NCBI RefSeq assembly: GCF_002237645.1
Contig: NZ_MJUZ01000032.1
Location: 124,001-188,000, forward strand
DNA: 64,000 nt
Reading direction: 5' to 3'
DNA from: Desulfovibrio sp. MES5
GTDB taxonomy: Bacteria > Desulfobacterota > Desulfovibrionia > Desulfovibrionales > Desulfovibrionaceae
In this document: piece by piece, positions 18,228 through 26,771 of the stretch
How positions within the stretch are numbered: the stretch's first letter is position 1
Layout: every line of letters begins with the position of its first letter
Made by a program: the position numbers and the translations under genes
Notes under the pieces: model-generated
What the model saw: only the letters and a program-made list of their open reading frames with translations
Told to the model about the DNA's origin: nothing
The model's database searches: none

Positions 18228-19025
18228 TCACTTTCTCCAAGAGCGGTTTGCTTTTGAAAATATCCATTGGCCAGGTTTTGAGGCGCACACGCTACGGCTA
18301 CCGGCAACGCTACTCCCAACCATCCAGCGGCGCTGTCATTGCGGCGGTCATAGCGACGCAGGAACCTTGCCCGTTGCGGCACAGAGGAACATGCTAGCAA
18401 AGGCAGTCGTGCGGGCGAATGAAGGTTGGAGCAGTATACAAATGAAATGAGTTAACTGCTCCGAGGGACTTTGCTGAAAATCCTTGCCACGAAATGCTCG
18501 TATACAGGCTTTTGCCTGCCGCACGCGAGCATTTCACGTGTTACATTATCAAGAGAGCTGGCAGGAATTCGCCGTATTGTTGCGCGCACGGCTGAAGTCC
18601 TGCGTGCGCCTTCACGTCGAGCGGCTGCTCAGGCAACCACCAGAGCAATTTCAAAATGAAGTCAGTCTGGTTGCCGCCAGGATTGGCAACGCAGTGACCA
18701 TACTGGCAACCATACGGGAGATTTGCTCTCTCGTAGAACATTTACGGCTGCGTCAGAACACTTTTCAGAATTGGCCTGGACAAGAAACAGCCGGATACAG
18801 TTGTATGGAAAACAAAAATGCTGCAAGAAGGCATAGATGCGGCAATCAGAGCAGGCTTTTGCCACACTGGTGACTGATGCTTTTGTGGCGTAAGCGCTCA
18901 ATTTTGTCTGAACATTCAGTTCATACGTTACAACGCTATACTCTGCTTGCATACATGTCAATTTTACATGCAAGCTTATAAACTTGCATACAAAAACATG
19001 TCTTGCAAGAACGAGCGCGATACGT
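18228..19025. other. about 800-bp non-coding, partly structured region
   Basis: No convincing gene is present: the short frames lack Shine-Dalgarno sequences and family features. It contains a nested hairpin at 18491-18535 and a stretch around 18637-18660 reading CAGAGCAATTTCAAAATGAA that resembles half of the hairpin at 52045-52072. The segment 18890-19010 is AT-rich, with ATGCAAG/CTTGCAT-type short repeats, and may hold promoters. The leftward YqiA-like gene should be driven from here. Confidence 0.5.
18491..18535. repeat. nested hairpin (10-bp outer stem, 5-bp inner stem)
   Basis: The outer arms are GAAATGCTCG (18491-18500) and CGAGCATTTC (18526-18535), a perfect 10-bp pairing. Inside, CAGGC-TTTT-GCCTG forms a second perfect hairpin (18505-18518). 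No T-run follows, so it is not an ordinary terminator. It may be part of a small RNA or a protein-binding palindrome. Confidence 0.5.
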
Positions 19026-19077
19026 CAAAAAATTTCCGCCGTTAGCGTACAGCTGGCAAGCGGCACACTAACGGCGG
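19026..19077 (-). terminator. intrinsic terminator downstream of fhs
   Basis: On the reverse strand, CCGCCGTTAG and CTAACGGCGG (19077-19068 with 19045-19036) form a perfect 10-bp stem with a 22-nt loop, followed by AAATTTTTTG. It lies about 190 bp beyond the fhs stop, past a large palindromic element. Confidence 0.75.
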
Positions 19078-19140
19078 ATCAGATATGGAATAAAAAGCCT
19101 ATGCTTTTTTGCTAGGGAAGCACTGATTAAAGAGCCTCCT

Positions 19141-19266
19141 GGAAACGCGCAGTTATTTCGTTTGGCAAGGCGCGATCTTTTTTTGAAGCAGGAGTGGACT
19201 CTTCCGTCCTCGACTGTTTCAAAAAAGTGAAGCAACGCCGTCAAACGAAATAACTCAGCGTTTCCC
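19141..19266. repeat. 125-bp palindromic element abutting the fhs stop codon
   Basis: The two halves are imperfect inverted copies. The left arm begins GGAAACGCGCAGTTATTTCG and the right arm reads in reverse complement GGGAAACGCTGAGTTATTTC, both continuing with GTTTG, GGCG and a TTTTTTGAA block towards the centre. Its outer edge touches the fhs stop codon. It could fold into one long hairpin in the fhs transcript. It may be a dispersed palindromic repeat or a MITE-like element; only one full copy is seen in this window. Confidence 0.6.
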
Positions 19267-21041
19267 TAAAACAAGCCAGTTACCTTGCCAGTTTCCACAT
19301 CAACATCAATGTTGCGGAAAGAAGGTTTGGACCCGGTGCCAGGCATCAGGCTGATATCCCCAGCCACAGGGGCCACAAGTCCAGCGCCGCCGAAGAAGAG
19401 GACATCGCGCACGTTCAATTTCCAACCTGTGGGCACGCCCTTGAGTGCAGGGTTGTCAGACAGGGAGTACTGGGTCTTCACCATGCACACGCCAAGATTG
19501 TCGGCGTCCGGGCGCTCCTGCAAGCTCTTGAGCCGCTGTAACGCAAGAGACTCAAATTCCACGCCGTCAGCCCCGTAAACTTCACGCGCGATGCTTTCAA
19601 TACGCGCGGCTATGGGCTGCTTCCAGTCATACAAGGGGCGGAATTCATTCTTTTCCCTGCAGGCGTCCATAACGGCGTCAGCAAGTTCAAGCGCGCCGCT
19701 TCCGCCCTTCTCCCAATGTTCGGAGAGGGCTACACGGGCTCCAGCCTGTTCGCATATGCGCCGGATGGCGTCCACTTCCGCTTTGGTGTCAGTATGGAAC
19801 TTGTTGATGCAGACCACCGCAGGCACGCCAGAGCGGCGAACAACGCCAAGATGGTGCAGCAGATTGGCGCAACCAGCCTCCACAAGCCCCACATCTTCAC
19901 GAGTGTAGGCTTCGGGCAAGGGCTGTCCCGGCTTGGGCTGCGGCGCGCCGCCATGATTTTTGAGGGCACGCACCGTGGCCACGACCACAGCAGCATCCGG
20001 GGTAAGACCACTGTAGTGGCACTTGAGGTTCCAGAACTTCTCATAGCCCATTTCAGAAGCGAAGCCTGATTCGGTCACATGGTAGTCGCTGAGCTTGAGG
20101 GCAACCCTGTCCGCAATGACCGAACTTTGCCCAAGGGCGATATTGGCAAAAGGCCCGGTATGCACAAATACCGGCTGCCCTTCAATGGTCTGGATGAGGT
20201 TGGGCTTCACCGCTTCCACAAGCCACGCGGTCATGGCCCCGGCGACGCCCAGGTCGCTTGTGGTCACAGGCTTGCCGTTGCGGTCGTGCGCAAGAACCAT
20301 ACGCCCCATGCGTTCACGCAAGTCGGCAAGGTCGCGGGCTATGGACAGAATGCACATGACTTCAGAAGCCACGGTGATATCAAAATGCGAACGCATCATG
20401 AAGCCGTCATTGCGGCGTCCGTCGTCCTCAATGCCGATAATGATATTTCGCAGCGCCTGAACGCAAAAATCCATAACCCAGCCCGTGTTGACGCGCGTGG
20501 GATCGATATTCAGGCGGGCCATTCCTGAAAGTTTTTCAAGCGTGGCGTCGTCATAATTGCGTTCATGCTGCATGCGGGCGGTAAGCGCGGTCATGCTCAG
20601 GTTGTGTGCTGCGCCCACGGCATGAAGGTCGCCCGTAAAGTTGAGGGAATACGGCGTCAGGGGAATGCACTGCGACAGCCCGCCCCCGGCAGCAGACCCC
20701 TTCATACCCATTGTGGGGCCGCCGGAGGGCTGACGAATGGCCGCCGAAGAGCGCTGGCCGCGCCTGGCAAGACCTTGCACCAGACCGATTGTTGTAGTGG
20801 ATTTTCCCTCACCAAGAGGAGTGGGCGTGATGGCCGTGACATCAATGTATTTGCCGTTGGGGCGATTTTCCAGACGACGCAGCACAGCCTGTTGCTCAAC
20901 CTTGCCCATATAGTGCCCGTAGGGCAGCAATTCTGGGCCTTCAAGACCCAGATCGGATGCCAGGGCCTCAATGGTTTTCATGCGACTTTCCGCATCTTGA
21001 GCGATTTTCCAATCAGGGTGCTTGGTGGGATCTAGAGTCAT
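19266..21041 (-). CDS. fhs: formate-tetrahydrofolate ligase
   Basis: This 591-residue protein has the FTHFS P-loop TPLGEGKSTT (about residues 74-83), RQPSGGPTMGMKGSAAGGG near 104 and LNFTGDLHAV near 133. FTHFS makes 10-formyl-tetrahydrofolate from formate, ATP and THF in the cytoplasm, feeding C1 units to purines and to reductive C1 metabolism. The length (slightly above 550) is normal. GGAG precedes ATG 21041 at good spacing. It is a single-gene leftward unit, divergent from the LpdD-like gene and followed by the palindrome and an intrinsic terminator. Confidence 0.96.
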   Translation of the reverse strand: MTLDPTKHPDWKIAQDAESRMKTIEALASDLGLEGPELLPYGHYMGKVEQQAVLRRLENRPNGKYIDVTAITPTPLGEGKSTTTIGLVQGLARRGQRSSAAIRQPSGGPTMGMKGSAAGGGLSQCIPLTPYSLNFTGDLHAVGAAHNLSMTALTARMQHERNYDDATLEKLSGMARLNIDPTRVNTGWVMDFCVQALRNIIIGIEDDGRRNDGFMMRSHFDITVASEVMCILSIARDLADLRERMGRMVLAHDRNGKPVTTSDLGVAGAMTAWLVEAVKPNLIQTIEGQPVFVHTGPFANIALGQSSVIADRVALKLSDYHVTESGFASEMGYEKFWNLKCHYSGLTPDAAVVVATVRALKNHGGAPQPKPGQPLPEAYTREDVGLVEAGCANLLHHLGVVRRSGVPAVVCINKFHTDTKAEVDAIRRICEQAGARVALSEHWEKGGSGALELADAVMDACREKNEFRPLYDWKQPIAARIESIAREVYGADGVEFESLALQRLKSLQERPDADNLGVCMVKTQYSLSDNPALKGVPTGWKLNVRDVLFFGGAGLVAPVAGDISLMPGTGSKPSFRNIDVDVETGKVTGLF

Positions 21042-21393
21042 GGCATCTCCAAAATATGGTTTTCTGAGTTCATAATGTTATGATCGGCACAAAGAGCTTC
21101 AAACCAAAGAAGATAGACGAAAGGAACGTTGTTCAGCTGCGTGCCCGGCTCTCTTCTGTTTTAAATATAACGACAGTACGATATTTTTTGTAAAAAAACA
21201 ACGCAACATTCAAGTTTTAACCACTTAACAGAGATCAGCGCACATTAAATCGCAAACACGCCTTGATCGGCAACTGCGTGTCGTCATGCCCAAAAACACC
21301 ATTAACTGTTCGATGCGCTGCTTGCGAGGGGCTGCCCCCTGCGCTATGTTGGCCCCGCCATAACCAAGATTGCTACCATTAGCGAGGGAACAC
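21042..21393. promoter_or_regulatory. 352-bp divergent intergenic region (fhs / LpdD-like gene)
   Basis: No credible gene is present; the 68-residue reverse frame at 21225-21431 has no start context. The part at 21160-21230 is AT-rich (TTTTAAATATAACG, ATATTTTTTGTAAAAAAAC), which suits promoters for both divergent genes, but I cannot pick one -35/-10 pair with confidence. Confidence 0.45.
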
Positions 21394-21777
21394 ATGCGCC
21401 TGACCGCAAAACACGGCAGACTTGCCGTCACCCTGAGCGTGCTGCGTCAAGGGCAGGATCTGCAGGTCATATGTAGTGGCGGCGATGCCCATATCGGGGC
21501 TGTCGCCCTTGCCAGTCCACATCCTTCAACTGATGCTGCGGATGGGAAAAAAACGGATGGTCTGCTTGCCGTGTCCGGGCACCGCGAAGACGTGTTGGCT
21601 GCCCGTATGGCCCGCCGTTTGGCGGATGAACTCAACTGCGTAGTGTGTGTGACTGCCGGCATTCATTTTGACTCTATCACCAAAGAAGAAATAGAGCGAG
21701 TGCTCACCCTGGCTGATACCCTCACAGAACGTTGCCTGACCAGAATGAAACAAGCCGCGAAGGAGTGCTCATGCTGA
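21394..21777 (+). CDS. LpdD-like prenylated-flavin chaperone family protein
   Basis: This 127-residue protein has the family blocks GGDAHIGAVAL near residue 30, VSGHREDVLAARMARRLA near 62 and VTAGIHFDSITKEEIE near 88. These match my knowledge of LpdD, the small subunit accompanying gallate decarboxylase LpdC, thought to handle prenylated FMN for UbiD-type decarboxylases. No ubiD/lpdC or ubiX gene is visible here, so it is an orphan. GAGGG lies six bases before ATG 21394; the TTG at 21370 is less likely. It overlaps the start of the next small gene by seven bases. A generic fold match without the flavin role is possible. Confidence 0.65.
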   Translation: MRLTAKHGRLAVTLSVLRQGQDLQVICSGGDAHIGAVALASPHPSTDAADGKKTDGLLAVSGHREDVLAARMARRLADELNCVVCVTAGIHFDSITKEEIERVLTLADTLTERCLTRMKQAAKECSC

Positions 21778-22013
21778 CTGTCAAAGACCTGGAAGATCTG
21801 GAAACCTACATAAATTCAGGCCAACTGGAACAGGACTTCAAAGACGGCTGCGAGCATGACCGTTTTTACCTTCTTGAACTGCTTGAAAAGCTTATGGACA
21901 TCGCGGAATTGGCCGATGCCACAGCCACAAGGCTCATATTCCGGGGTCTGCCTGTGCCGATGCCGCCGTCTGTACAGGGCGGGGAAAACGGCGGGCAGCC
22001 GCAAGACTCATAA
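21771..22013 (+). CDS. small acidic hypothetical protein translationally coupled to the LpdD-like gene
   Basis: This 80-residue protein starts MLTVKDLEDLETYINSGQLE and is rich in Glu, Asp and Leu through residue 60, probably two or three amphipathic helices. The tail is short, Pro/Gly-rich and likely disordered. I do not recognise a family. AAGGAG precedes the ATG, which overlaps the upstream stop, so it is expressed with the LpdD-like gene and may be its partner. Its 3' end overlaps the 3' end of the convergent symporter gene by about 80 bp, so one of the two C-termini may be shorter in reality, although both frames have clean stops. Confidence 0.6.
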   Translation: MLTVKDLEDLETYINSGQLEQDFKDGCEHDRFYLLELLEKLMDIAELADATATRLIFRGLPVPMPPSVQGGENGGQPQDS

Positions 22014-23289
22014 CCAGTGAGAAAGCCAGGCCGGCAAAGCTCCAGTCGCTGACGCCGGTAAGCGCGGCTGTAAGCCCAAGCCCCCCGCCTCCGATAATGG
22101 CCAACGCCATTCCCCAGGGGCGAAAATGCACCTTGCCATGCAGGAGCATGCCGATAAAAACAGGGATCACCACGCCGCACACGTAGATATCGTTGGCCAT
22201 AAGCAGCAGGGCAAGAATGCCCTTGCCCGGCAGCGCCAGGACAAGTCCCATAACCCCCAGCAGGATCAGGCACAGGCGGCACGTTATTACTCCGGGCTTG
22301 CGCAAAATGTCGTTACTGCATACCGAGGCGGCGGTGATCAGGCAGGAATCAGCGGCGGAAAAAATGGCGCTGAAAATGCCGAGCAGAATGAGTGTGGCCG
22401 CCCATGAAGGCAGGTGGGTCAGCAAGGCTGTGGTCAGCACCTGTTCGGGGGCTGTTCCGGCAGGTACAAGGTCACGGCAGGCAATGCCCAGAGCCACAAT
22501 CAAGGCTGCGGTGAGCGTGAGCCCTGCCGCTGCCACGAGCCCGCCGTTGCGGGCCGCCCGCTCATTACGAGCCGTGAGCATGCGCCCGAAAAGCATAGGG
22601 CAGACCACGTAACTTCCGCCAAGAATGAGAAGAAAATAGCGCAGCTTTGAAATGGGAAACTGCGCATTGAACACTTCCAGCTGCACGGTAGAAAGCGCCT
22701 GCCCGCCTCCAAGGTGAAGCGCCAGCAGCAGTGCGATGGCGAGAGAAAACAACAAAATCCCGAACTGCCAGATGTCGGTTTTCATTACCGATGCCTGGCC
22801 GCCAGCCAGTGTGTGCCCCACCAGCACAGCCGCCCCCACGAACATGGCCGTATTTTTATCAATATTCGCCAGCGGGGCAATAATTGTGGCCAGTGCGCTG
22901 AACTGCGCCGCAAGAATGGCCAGCCACGCCGTTACAATGATGACAGAGGCCAGGGAACGGCTGGGAGCCCCCAAAAATGTGGTGAGCATTTCCGGCATGG
23001 TCATGGCCCCGCTGCGACGCACCTTGCGGGCCAGAAAAAGGCTCAGCAAAACCAGCCCGAGCGAGCCCGACATAAGCCACCAGATGGCGGGAACCCCCAC
23101 CTGCCAGGCCAGCCCGGCCATTCCCATAGTGGCGGAACCGCCCACGCAGGATGCCACAATGGACAAGGCCACCAAACCGGTGGAGCTGCTCCGTCCATTA
23201 ACAAAATAGGTATCCTTGTCGGGGCGGCGCCGTGCCATAAGCCATGCGTGCAAAAACAGAACGACAACGTACGCCAGCAGAAAAATCAC
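21934..23289 (-). CDS. sodium:solute symporter in the biotin operon
   Basis: This 451-residue protein has about 12 membrane helices and SSS-family features: DTYFVNGRSSS after helix 1, SIVASCVGGSATMGMAGLA near residue 44 and GGQASVMKTDIWQFG near 163. Its ATG overlaps the stop of the bioD-bioA fusion in an ATGA arrangement, so the two are translationally coupled. The substrate is unknown. Because of the coupling, and because the animal multivitamin transporter SMVT of this superfamily moves biotin, uptake of biotin or a biotin precursor is a reasonable hypothesis. The C-terminus overlaps the convergent 80-residue gene. Confidence 0.85.
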   Translation of the reverse strand: MIFLLAYVVVLFLHAWLMARRRPDKDTYFVNGRSSSTGLVALSIVASCVGGSATMGMAGLAWQVGVPAIWWLMSGSLGLVLLSLFLARKVRRSGAMTMPEMLTTFLGAPSRSLASVIIVTAWLAILAAQFSALATIIAPLANIDKNTAMFVGAAVLVGHTLAGGQASVMKTDIWQFGILLFSLAIALLLALHLGGGQALSTVQLEVFNAQFPISKLRYFLLILGGSYVVCPMLFGRMLTARNERAARNGGLVAAAGLTLTAALIVALGIACRDLVPAGTAPEQVLTTALLTHLPSWAATLILLGIFSAIFSAADSCLITAASVCSNDILRKPGVITCRLCLILLGVMGLVLALPGKGILALLLMANDIYVCGVVIPVFIGMLLHGKVHFRPWGMALAIIGGGGLGLTAALTGVSDWSFAGLAFSLVMSLAAARRFPRPVQTAASAQADPGI

Positions 23290-25409
23290 GGCAAATACAC
23301 TCCCAGGTGCAAAGCCTTTTCAACGGCGGCGCACAGCCGCGCCACATCTTCTACGGGAGTCACATATGGCGGCATGAGATAGATAAGACGGTTGAAGGGG
23401 CGCAGCCACACCCCGTGCTCGACAAAAAACTTCTGCAGGGCGCGCGTGTTCACGGGCTCGTGCATTTCAACCACACCTATGGCCCCGAGCACTCGCACAT
23501 CGGCGACATCCGGCAGCCCCTTACAGCCCGCCAATCCCTCGCACAAGGCAAGCTCAATATCATCCACCTGCTTTCGCCAGCCGCCAGACGCAAGCATGTC
23601 GAGGCTGGCTCCGGCCACGGCGCAAGCCAGGGCATTGGCCATAAAGGTAGGCCCGTGCATAAAAACGCCGCCATCCCGACATATACCTTCAGCAACCTGC
23701 CTGCTGCACGCAGTGGCCGCCAGCGTGAGCATTCCCCCGGTAAGCCCCTTGCCGCAACAAAGAATATCGGGGCTCACTTCGGCCCACTCAGCGGCAAACA
23801 TCTTGCCCGTACGGCCAAAGCCTGTAGCAATTTCATCAAAAATCAAAAGCGTGTCGGCTTCCCGGCACAATCGCGCCAGTTCGCGCAGATAATCTGGATG
23901 GTAAAACCACATGCCGCCCGCCCCCTGCACCACAGGTTCAAGGATAACTGCGGCAAGCTCCTCGCCGTGCTCCGTGAGCATCCGGCGGGCATCATCAAGG
24001 CATGCGGGGTCAAAAGGCTGGTCAAAGCGGCACGAAGGGCGCTCCATGAAAAGCTGTTCAGGCAATATGCCCGAAAAAAGGCTGTGCATGCCTGTAACCG
24101 GGTCGCAGACAGACATGGCCCCTATCGTGTCGCCATGGTAGCCCCCGCGTGGGGCCAAAAAACGGGTACGCTGAATTTCTCCCCTGCTCTGCTGATACTG
24201 CAGGGCCATTTTCAGGGCCACTTCAACGGCAACCGAACCGGAATCAGCAAAAAAAATCCTTTCCAATCCCGCGGGCATAAGCTCAAGCAAGCGTTCTGCC
24301 AGGCCCACGGCCGGTTCATGCGTGAGGCCGCCGAACATGACGTGGGGCATGCGTCCAGCCTGTGAGTGCAGGGCATCAAGCAGGCGTGGATGATTATACC
24401 CGTGGATGGCCGCCCACCAGGACGACATGCCGTCAATAAGATCTTTCCCGTCAGCAAGTACAATGCGATTGGCAAAGGTACGGCTGGCAGCGTTAAGGGG
24501 CGGAACATCCGTGGCCGAGGCATAGGGATGCCAGACCGTTTTTCTGTCTCGCTGCATGAGGCGTTCTTCTTCCAGAAGCCCAGAAGCGTCTTGGCCATTT
24601 TCAGACCAGCACTGGCCCACTTGCAGCGCTATGGGCCTCAGCAGCTCTGTCAGCCTTTCCCATCCCGACCAGTCCAGCTTTTCAAGGCGCGGCAGATCAA
24701 CTACAGGCGCATCACAGCCCATACGTTCAAGCTTTTTTTGCAAAATACGGGCATTGTCTGCCAGCAGGCCCGACACATCCACTCCTGGGCAGTTCATGGC
24801 AGGGTCAGCGGCGGGTGTCAGGGCAATACCAGCCAGATGAAGTCCGTGATGCCGCAGAGCTTCAACTGAAAGCAAAATATGGTTAAGTCCGCCAAGATAG
24901 TTGCCGCCAGCCAGCAGAACGGGCAAGCCCAGCATGGACATCAGATCAAGCATATCCTCATCTTCATTGAGGGGAACGCGCAATCCTCCCGCACCTTCCA
25001 ACAGAAGCGCCCTGGCCGGAACAGCCCGCCAGTGAGCAAGGATATCCGCACGCAGGCTTCGGCAACTCAGCCGCCTGTTTTCTTTGGCGGCCGCAAGGTG
25101 CGGCGAGGCTGGCAATGCGAAACAGTGAAGAACCGCTGATGGTTGCAACCCAGGCATGGCTTTAATGCCCTGCATGGCTTTGGCGTAGACGAAAGCGTCG
25201 GACAAGGGCGAGCTCGCAGCTTCATCTGCCCGCACGCCGGTTTGCACAGGCTTGACTGCCTGAACGGCCACGTTTTCCTGTCGCAGGCAGCGCAGCAACG
25301 CGCCCATGCATACGGTCTTGCCCACATCCGTGCCGGAGCCAGCCACAAAAAGACCACGCAGCGGTCGTGCTCCCTGCTCGAACACATCCGGATCAGCAAA
25401 GGGGAACAC
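23286..25409 (-). CDS. fused dethiobiotin synthetase-DAPA aminotransferase (BioD-BioA)
   Basis: This 707-residue protein has an N-terminal BioD domain (about 1-265) with P-loop FVAGSGTDVGKT (Lys31) and LLLEGAGGLRVPL. A C-terminal BioA domain (about 290-707) has HPYASATDVPP, the PLP-contact GGYHGDTIGAMS, LIFDEIATGFGRTG and the PLP lysine in CCGKGLTGG. The two steps convert 8-amino-7-oxononanoate to 7,8-diaminononanoate (BioA) and then to dethiobiotin (BioD). I start at GTG 25409 because GGAGG lies six bases upstream; the frame is open to TTG 25436. It overlaps the bioB end by 17 bases and the symporter start by four. A BioD-first fusion recalls the plant BIO3-BIO1 protein. Confidence 0.94.
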   Translation of the reverse strand: MFPFADPDVFEQGARPLRGLFVAGSGTDVGKTVCMGALLRCLRQENVAVQAVKPVQTGVRADEAASSPLSDAFVYAKAMQGIKAMPGLQPSAVLHCFALPASPHLAAAKENRRLSCRSLRADILAHWRAVPARALLLEGAGGLRVPLNEDEDMLDLMSMLGLPVLLAGGNYLGGLNHILLSVEALRHHGLHLAGIALTPAADPAMNCPGVDVSGLLADNARILQKKLERMGCDAPVVDLPRLEKLDWSGWERLTELLRPIALQVGQCWSENGQDASGLLEEERLMQRDRKTVWHPYASATDVPPLNAASRTFANRIVLADGKDLIDGMSSWWAAIHGYNHPRLLDALHSQAGRMPHVMFGGLTHEPAVGLAERLLELMPAGLERIFFADSGSVAVEVALKMALQYQQSRGEIQRTRFLAPRGGYHGDTIGAMSVCDPVTGMHSLFSGILPEQLFMERPSCRFDQPFDPACLDDARRMLTEHGEELAAVILEPVVQGAGGMWFYHPDYLRELARLCREADTLLIFDEIATGFGRTGKMFAAEWAEVSPDILCCGKGLTGGMLTLAATACSRQVAEGICRDGGVFMHGPTFMANALACAVAGASLDMLASGGWRKQVDDIELALCEGLAGCKGLPDVADVRVLGAIGVVEMHEPVNTRALQKFFVEHGVWLRPFNRLIYLMPPYVTPVEDVARLCAAVEKALHLGVYLP

Positions 25410-26343
25410 AGTCAACCTCCAGCCCAAGATCAGCAATCATTGCAAGATCATCGGCCAATCCTCTGCCATGGGTAGTAAGATAGTCGCCAGTCATGAGCGC
25501 GTTGGCTCCGGCATAAAAAATATCTTTCTGCCGCTGGCCAAGCACCAAAGGCCTGCCGCCGCACACGCGCAGTGTTGCTTTGGGCAGGATGTGCCTGAAA
25601 AGAGCAATGATGCGCAGGGCTTCGCGCGCTGATAGCGGCGCCTGTCCGGCAAGGGGCGTCTCGGGATGCGGATGCAGGAAGTTTATGGGCACATTGCCCA
25701 CGTTCATTTCTTTAAGGCTGAAGGCAAAATCGATGCGGTCACGCCAGCTTTCGCCAAGGCCGAACAAGCCGCCGGTACAGGTCGTCATGCCCGCCTTTTG
25801 CACGCGAGAGACAGTATCCTTACGTTGGTTCCAGGTTTGCGTGGTGCAAATGCTTGGATAAAATTCACGTGAGGTTTCAAGATTGTGGTGGTACCGGTCA
25901 AGCCCGATGTCAGCCAGCAGGGCCAGCTGGTCAGCGTCAAGTCTGCCAAGCGAGGCACAAACCCGTTTACGCGCACCCTCGGGCAATGATTGCAGTACGC
26001 CAGCCAGGCGCTCAAACTCTTCACCACTCAGCGCGCCCCCGCTGGTCACAATGCCGATGCGGGCAACAGGCTGTTCAGCCAACGCCAGGATGCGGGCGCG
26101 CAAATCCTCATCCGGCAGCAGGGAAAATACATCGATAGGGGTATGGTTGTGCCTGCTTTGCGAGCAAAACCTGCAGTCCATGCCGCAGTTTCCGCTTCGT
26201 GCATTGATAATGGCGCAGAGCGTAACCTTGTTGCCGAATGTTACTGTACGAAGATGGGAGGCGCTGGCAAAAAGCTGTTCGTCTGTAAGCGATAAAAGCT
26301 CCAACGCCTCCGCAGGAGTGTTCGCCGTGTAATATACAGTCAT
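25393..26343 (-). CDS. bioB: biotin synthase (radical SAM)
   Basis: This 316-residue protein has the radical-SAM cluster motif SGNCGMDCRFCSQS (Cys53, Cys57, Cys60), YHHNLETSREFYP near residue 145 and VPINFLHPHPETPL near 205, all BioB-specific. It inserts sulfur into dethiobiotin to make biotin. The start MTVYYTANTP at 26343 is preceded by AGGA/AAGG; the frame extends upstream to 26439 without family similarity. It is first in the bioB-bioDA-symporter unit. No bioF, bioC, bioH or birA gene, and no recognisable BirA or BioR operator, is visible nearby. Confidence 0.95.
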   Translation of the reverse strand: MTVYYTANTPAEALELLSLTDEQLFASASHLRTVTFGNKVTLCAIINARSGNCGMDCRFCSQSRHNHTPIDVFSLLPDEDLRARILALAEQPVARIGIVTSGGALSGEEFERLAGVLQSLPEGARKRVCASLGRLDADQLALLADIGLDRYHHNLETSREFYPSICTTQTWNQRKDTVSRVQKAGMTTCTGGLFGLGESWRDRIDFAFSLKEMNVGNVPINFLHPHPETPLAGQAPLSAREALRIIALFRHILPKATLRVCGGRPLVLGQRQKDIFYAGANALMTGDYLTTHGRGLADDLAMIADLGLEVDCVPLC

Positions 26344-26423
26344 ACCTTGATCCTGAAACCTGAAAAACCATAACCAGGCGGCGGCTACTCTTCCTGCCTG
26401 CCGTTTCACAAAAAGCAGGGCAT

Positions 26424-26449
26424 CCTGGCGCAGAAACATCTGCGCCAGG
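26424..26449. promoter_or_regulatory. 10-bp perfect hairpin in the bioB upstream region
   Basis: CCTGGCGCAG (26424-26433), loop AAACAT, CTGCGCCAGG (26440-26449). It lies about 80 bases upstream of the bioB start. On the bioB strand a short T-run (CTTTTTG) follows nine bases later, too far for a standard terminator. It may act in the leader RNA or as a regulator site. Confidence 0.45.
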
Positions 26450-26740
26450 AATTGTCTGCAATGTTTTCATGAAAATGGATTCGTAGCCGCTTCAAAAAAG
26501 CGCCATCACAAATGGCAGGCGTTCCTTCAAGCAGATCAGCTGTAAAAAAATCACTCCCAAAATGCAGGTCAAGCCCGTTACGGTATGTGCATGCGCCAAT
26601 AACTGGCAATATGGTTCTCAACCGCAGACCCTGCAGAAACGGCCGAGGGGGACGCCCGTGTCTTCTTGCAGATGCCTGCGCGCGCACATGACAGATCGCT
26701 TCACAAGGCACTTCAGATTATGGTTGCGGCGCCCAAATGC

Positions 26741-26764
26741 AAAAAGCCCGCCTGCGCGGCGGGC
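26741..26764 (-). terminator. intrinsic terminator of mucR
   Basis: On the reverse strand GCCCGCC and GGCGGGC pair (26764-26758 with 26752-26746), with a 5-nt loop, followed directly by TTTTT. It is only seven bases from the mucR stop codon. Confidence 0.85.
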
Positions 26765-26771
26765 CTGTGCA

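Noticed and set aside
23244..24365. A 373-residue rightward frame opposite bioD-bioA
   Set aside because: Composition rich in His, Gln and Arg without motifs; the bioD-bioA strand has conserved catalytic motifs throughout.
26406..26711. A 101-residue reverse frame between mucR and bioB
   Set aside because: No Shine-Dalgarno or family similarity, and it would contain the 10-bp hairpin of the bioB leader.
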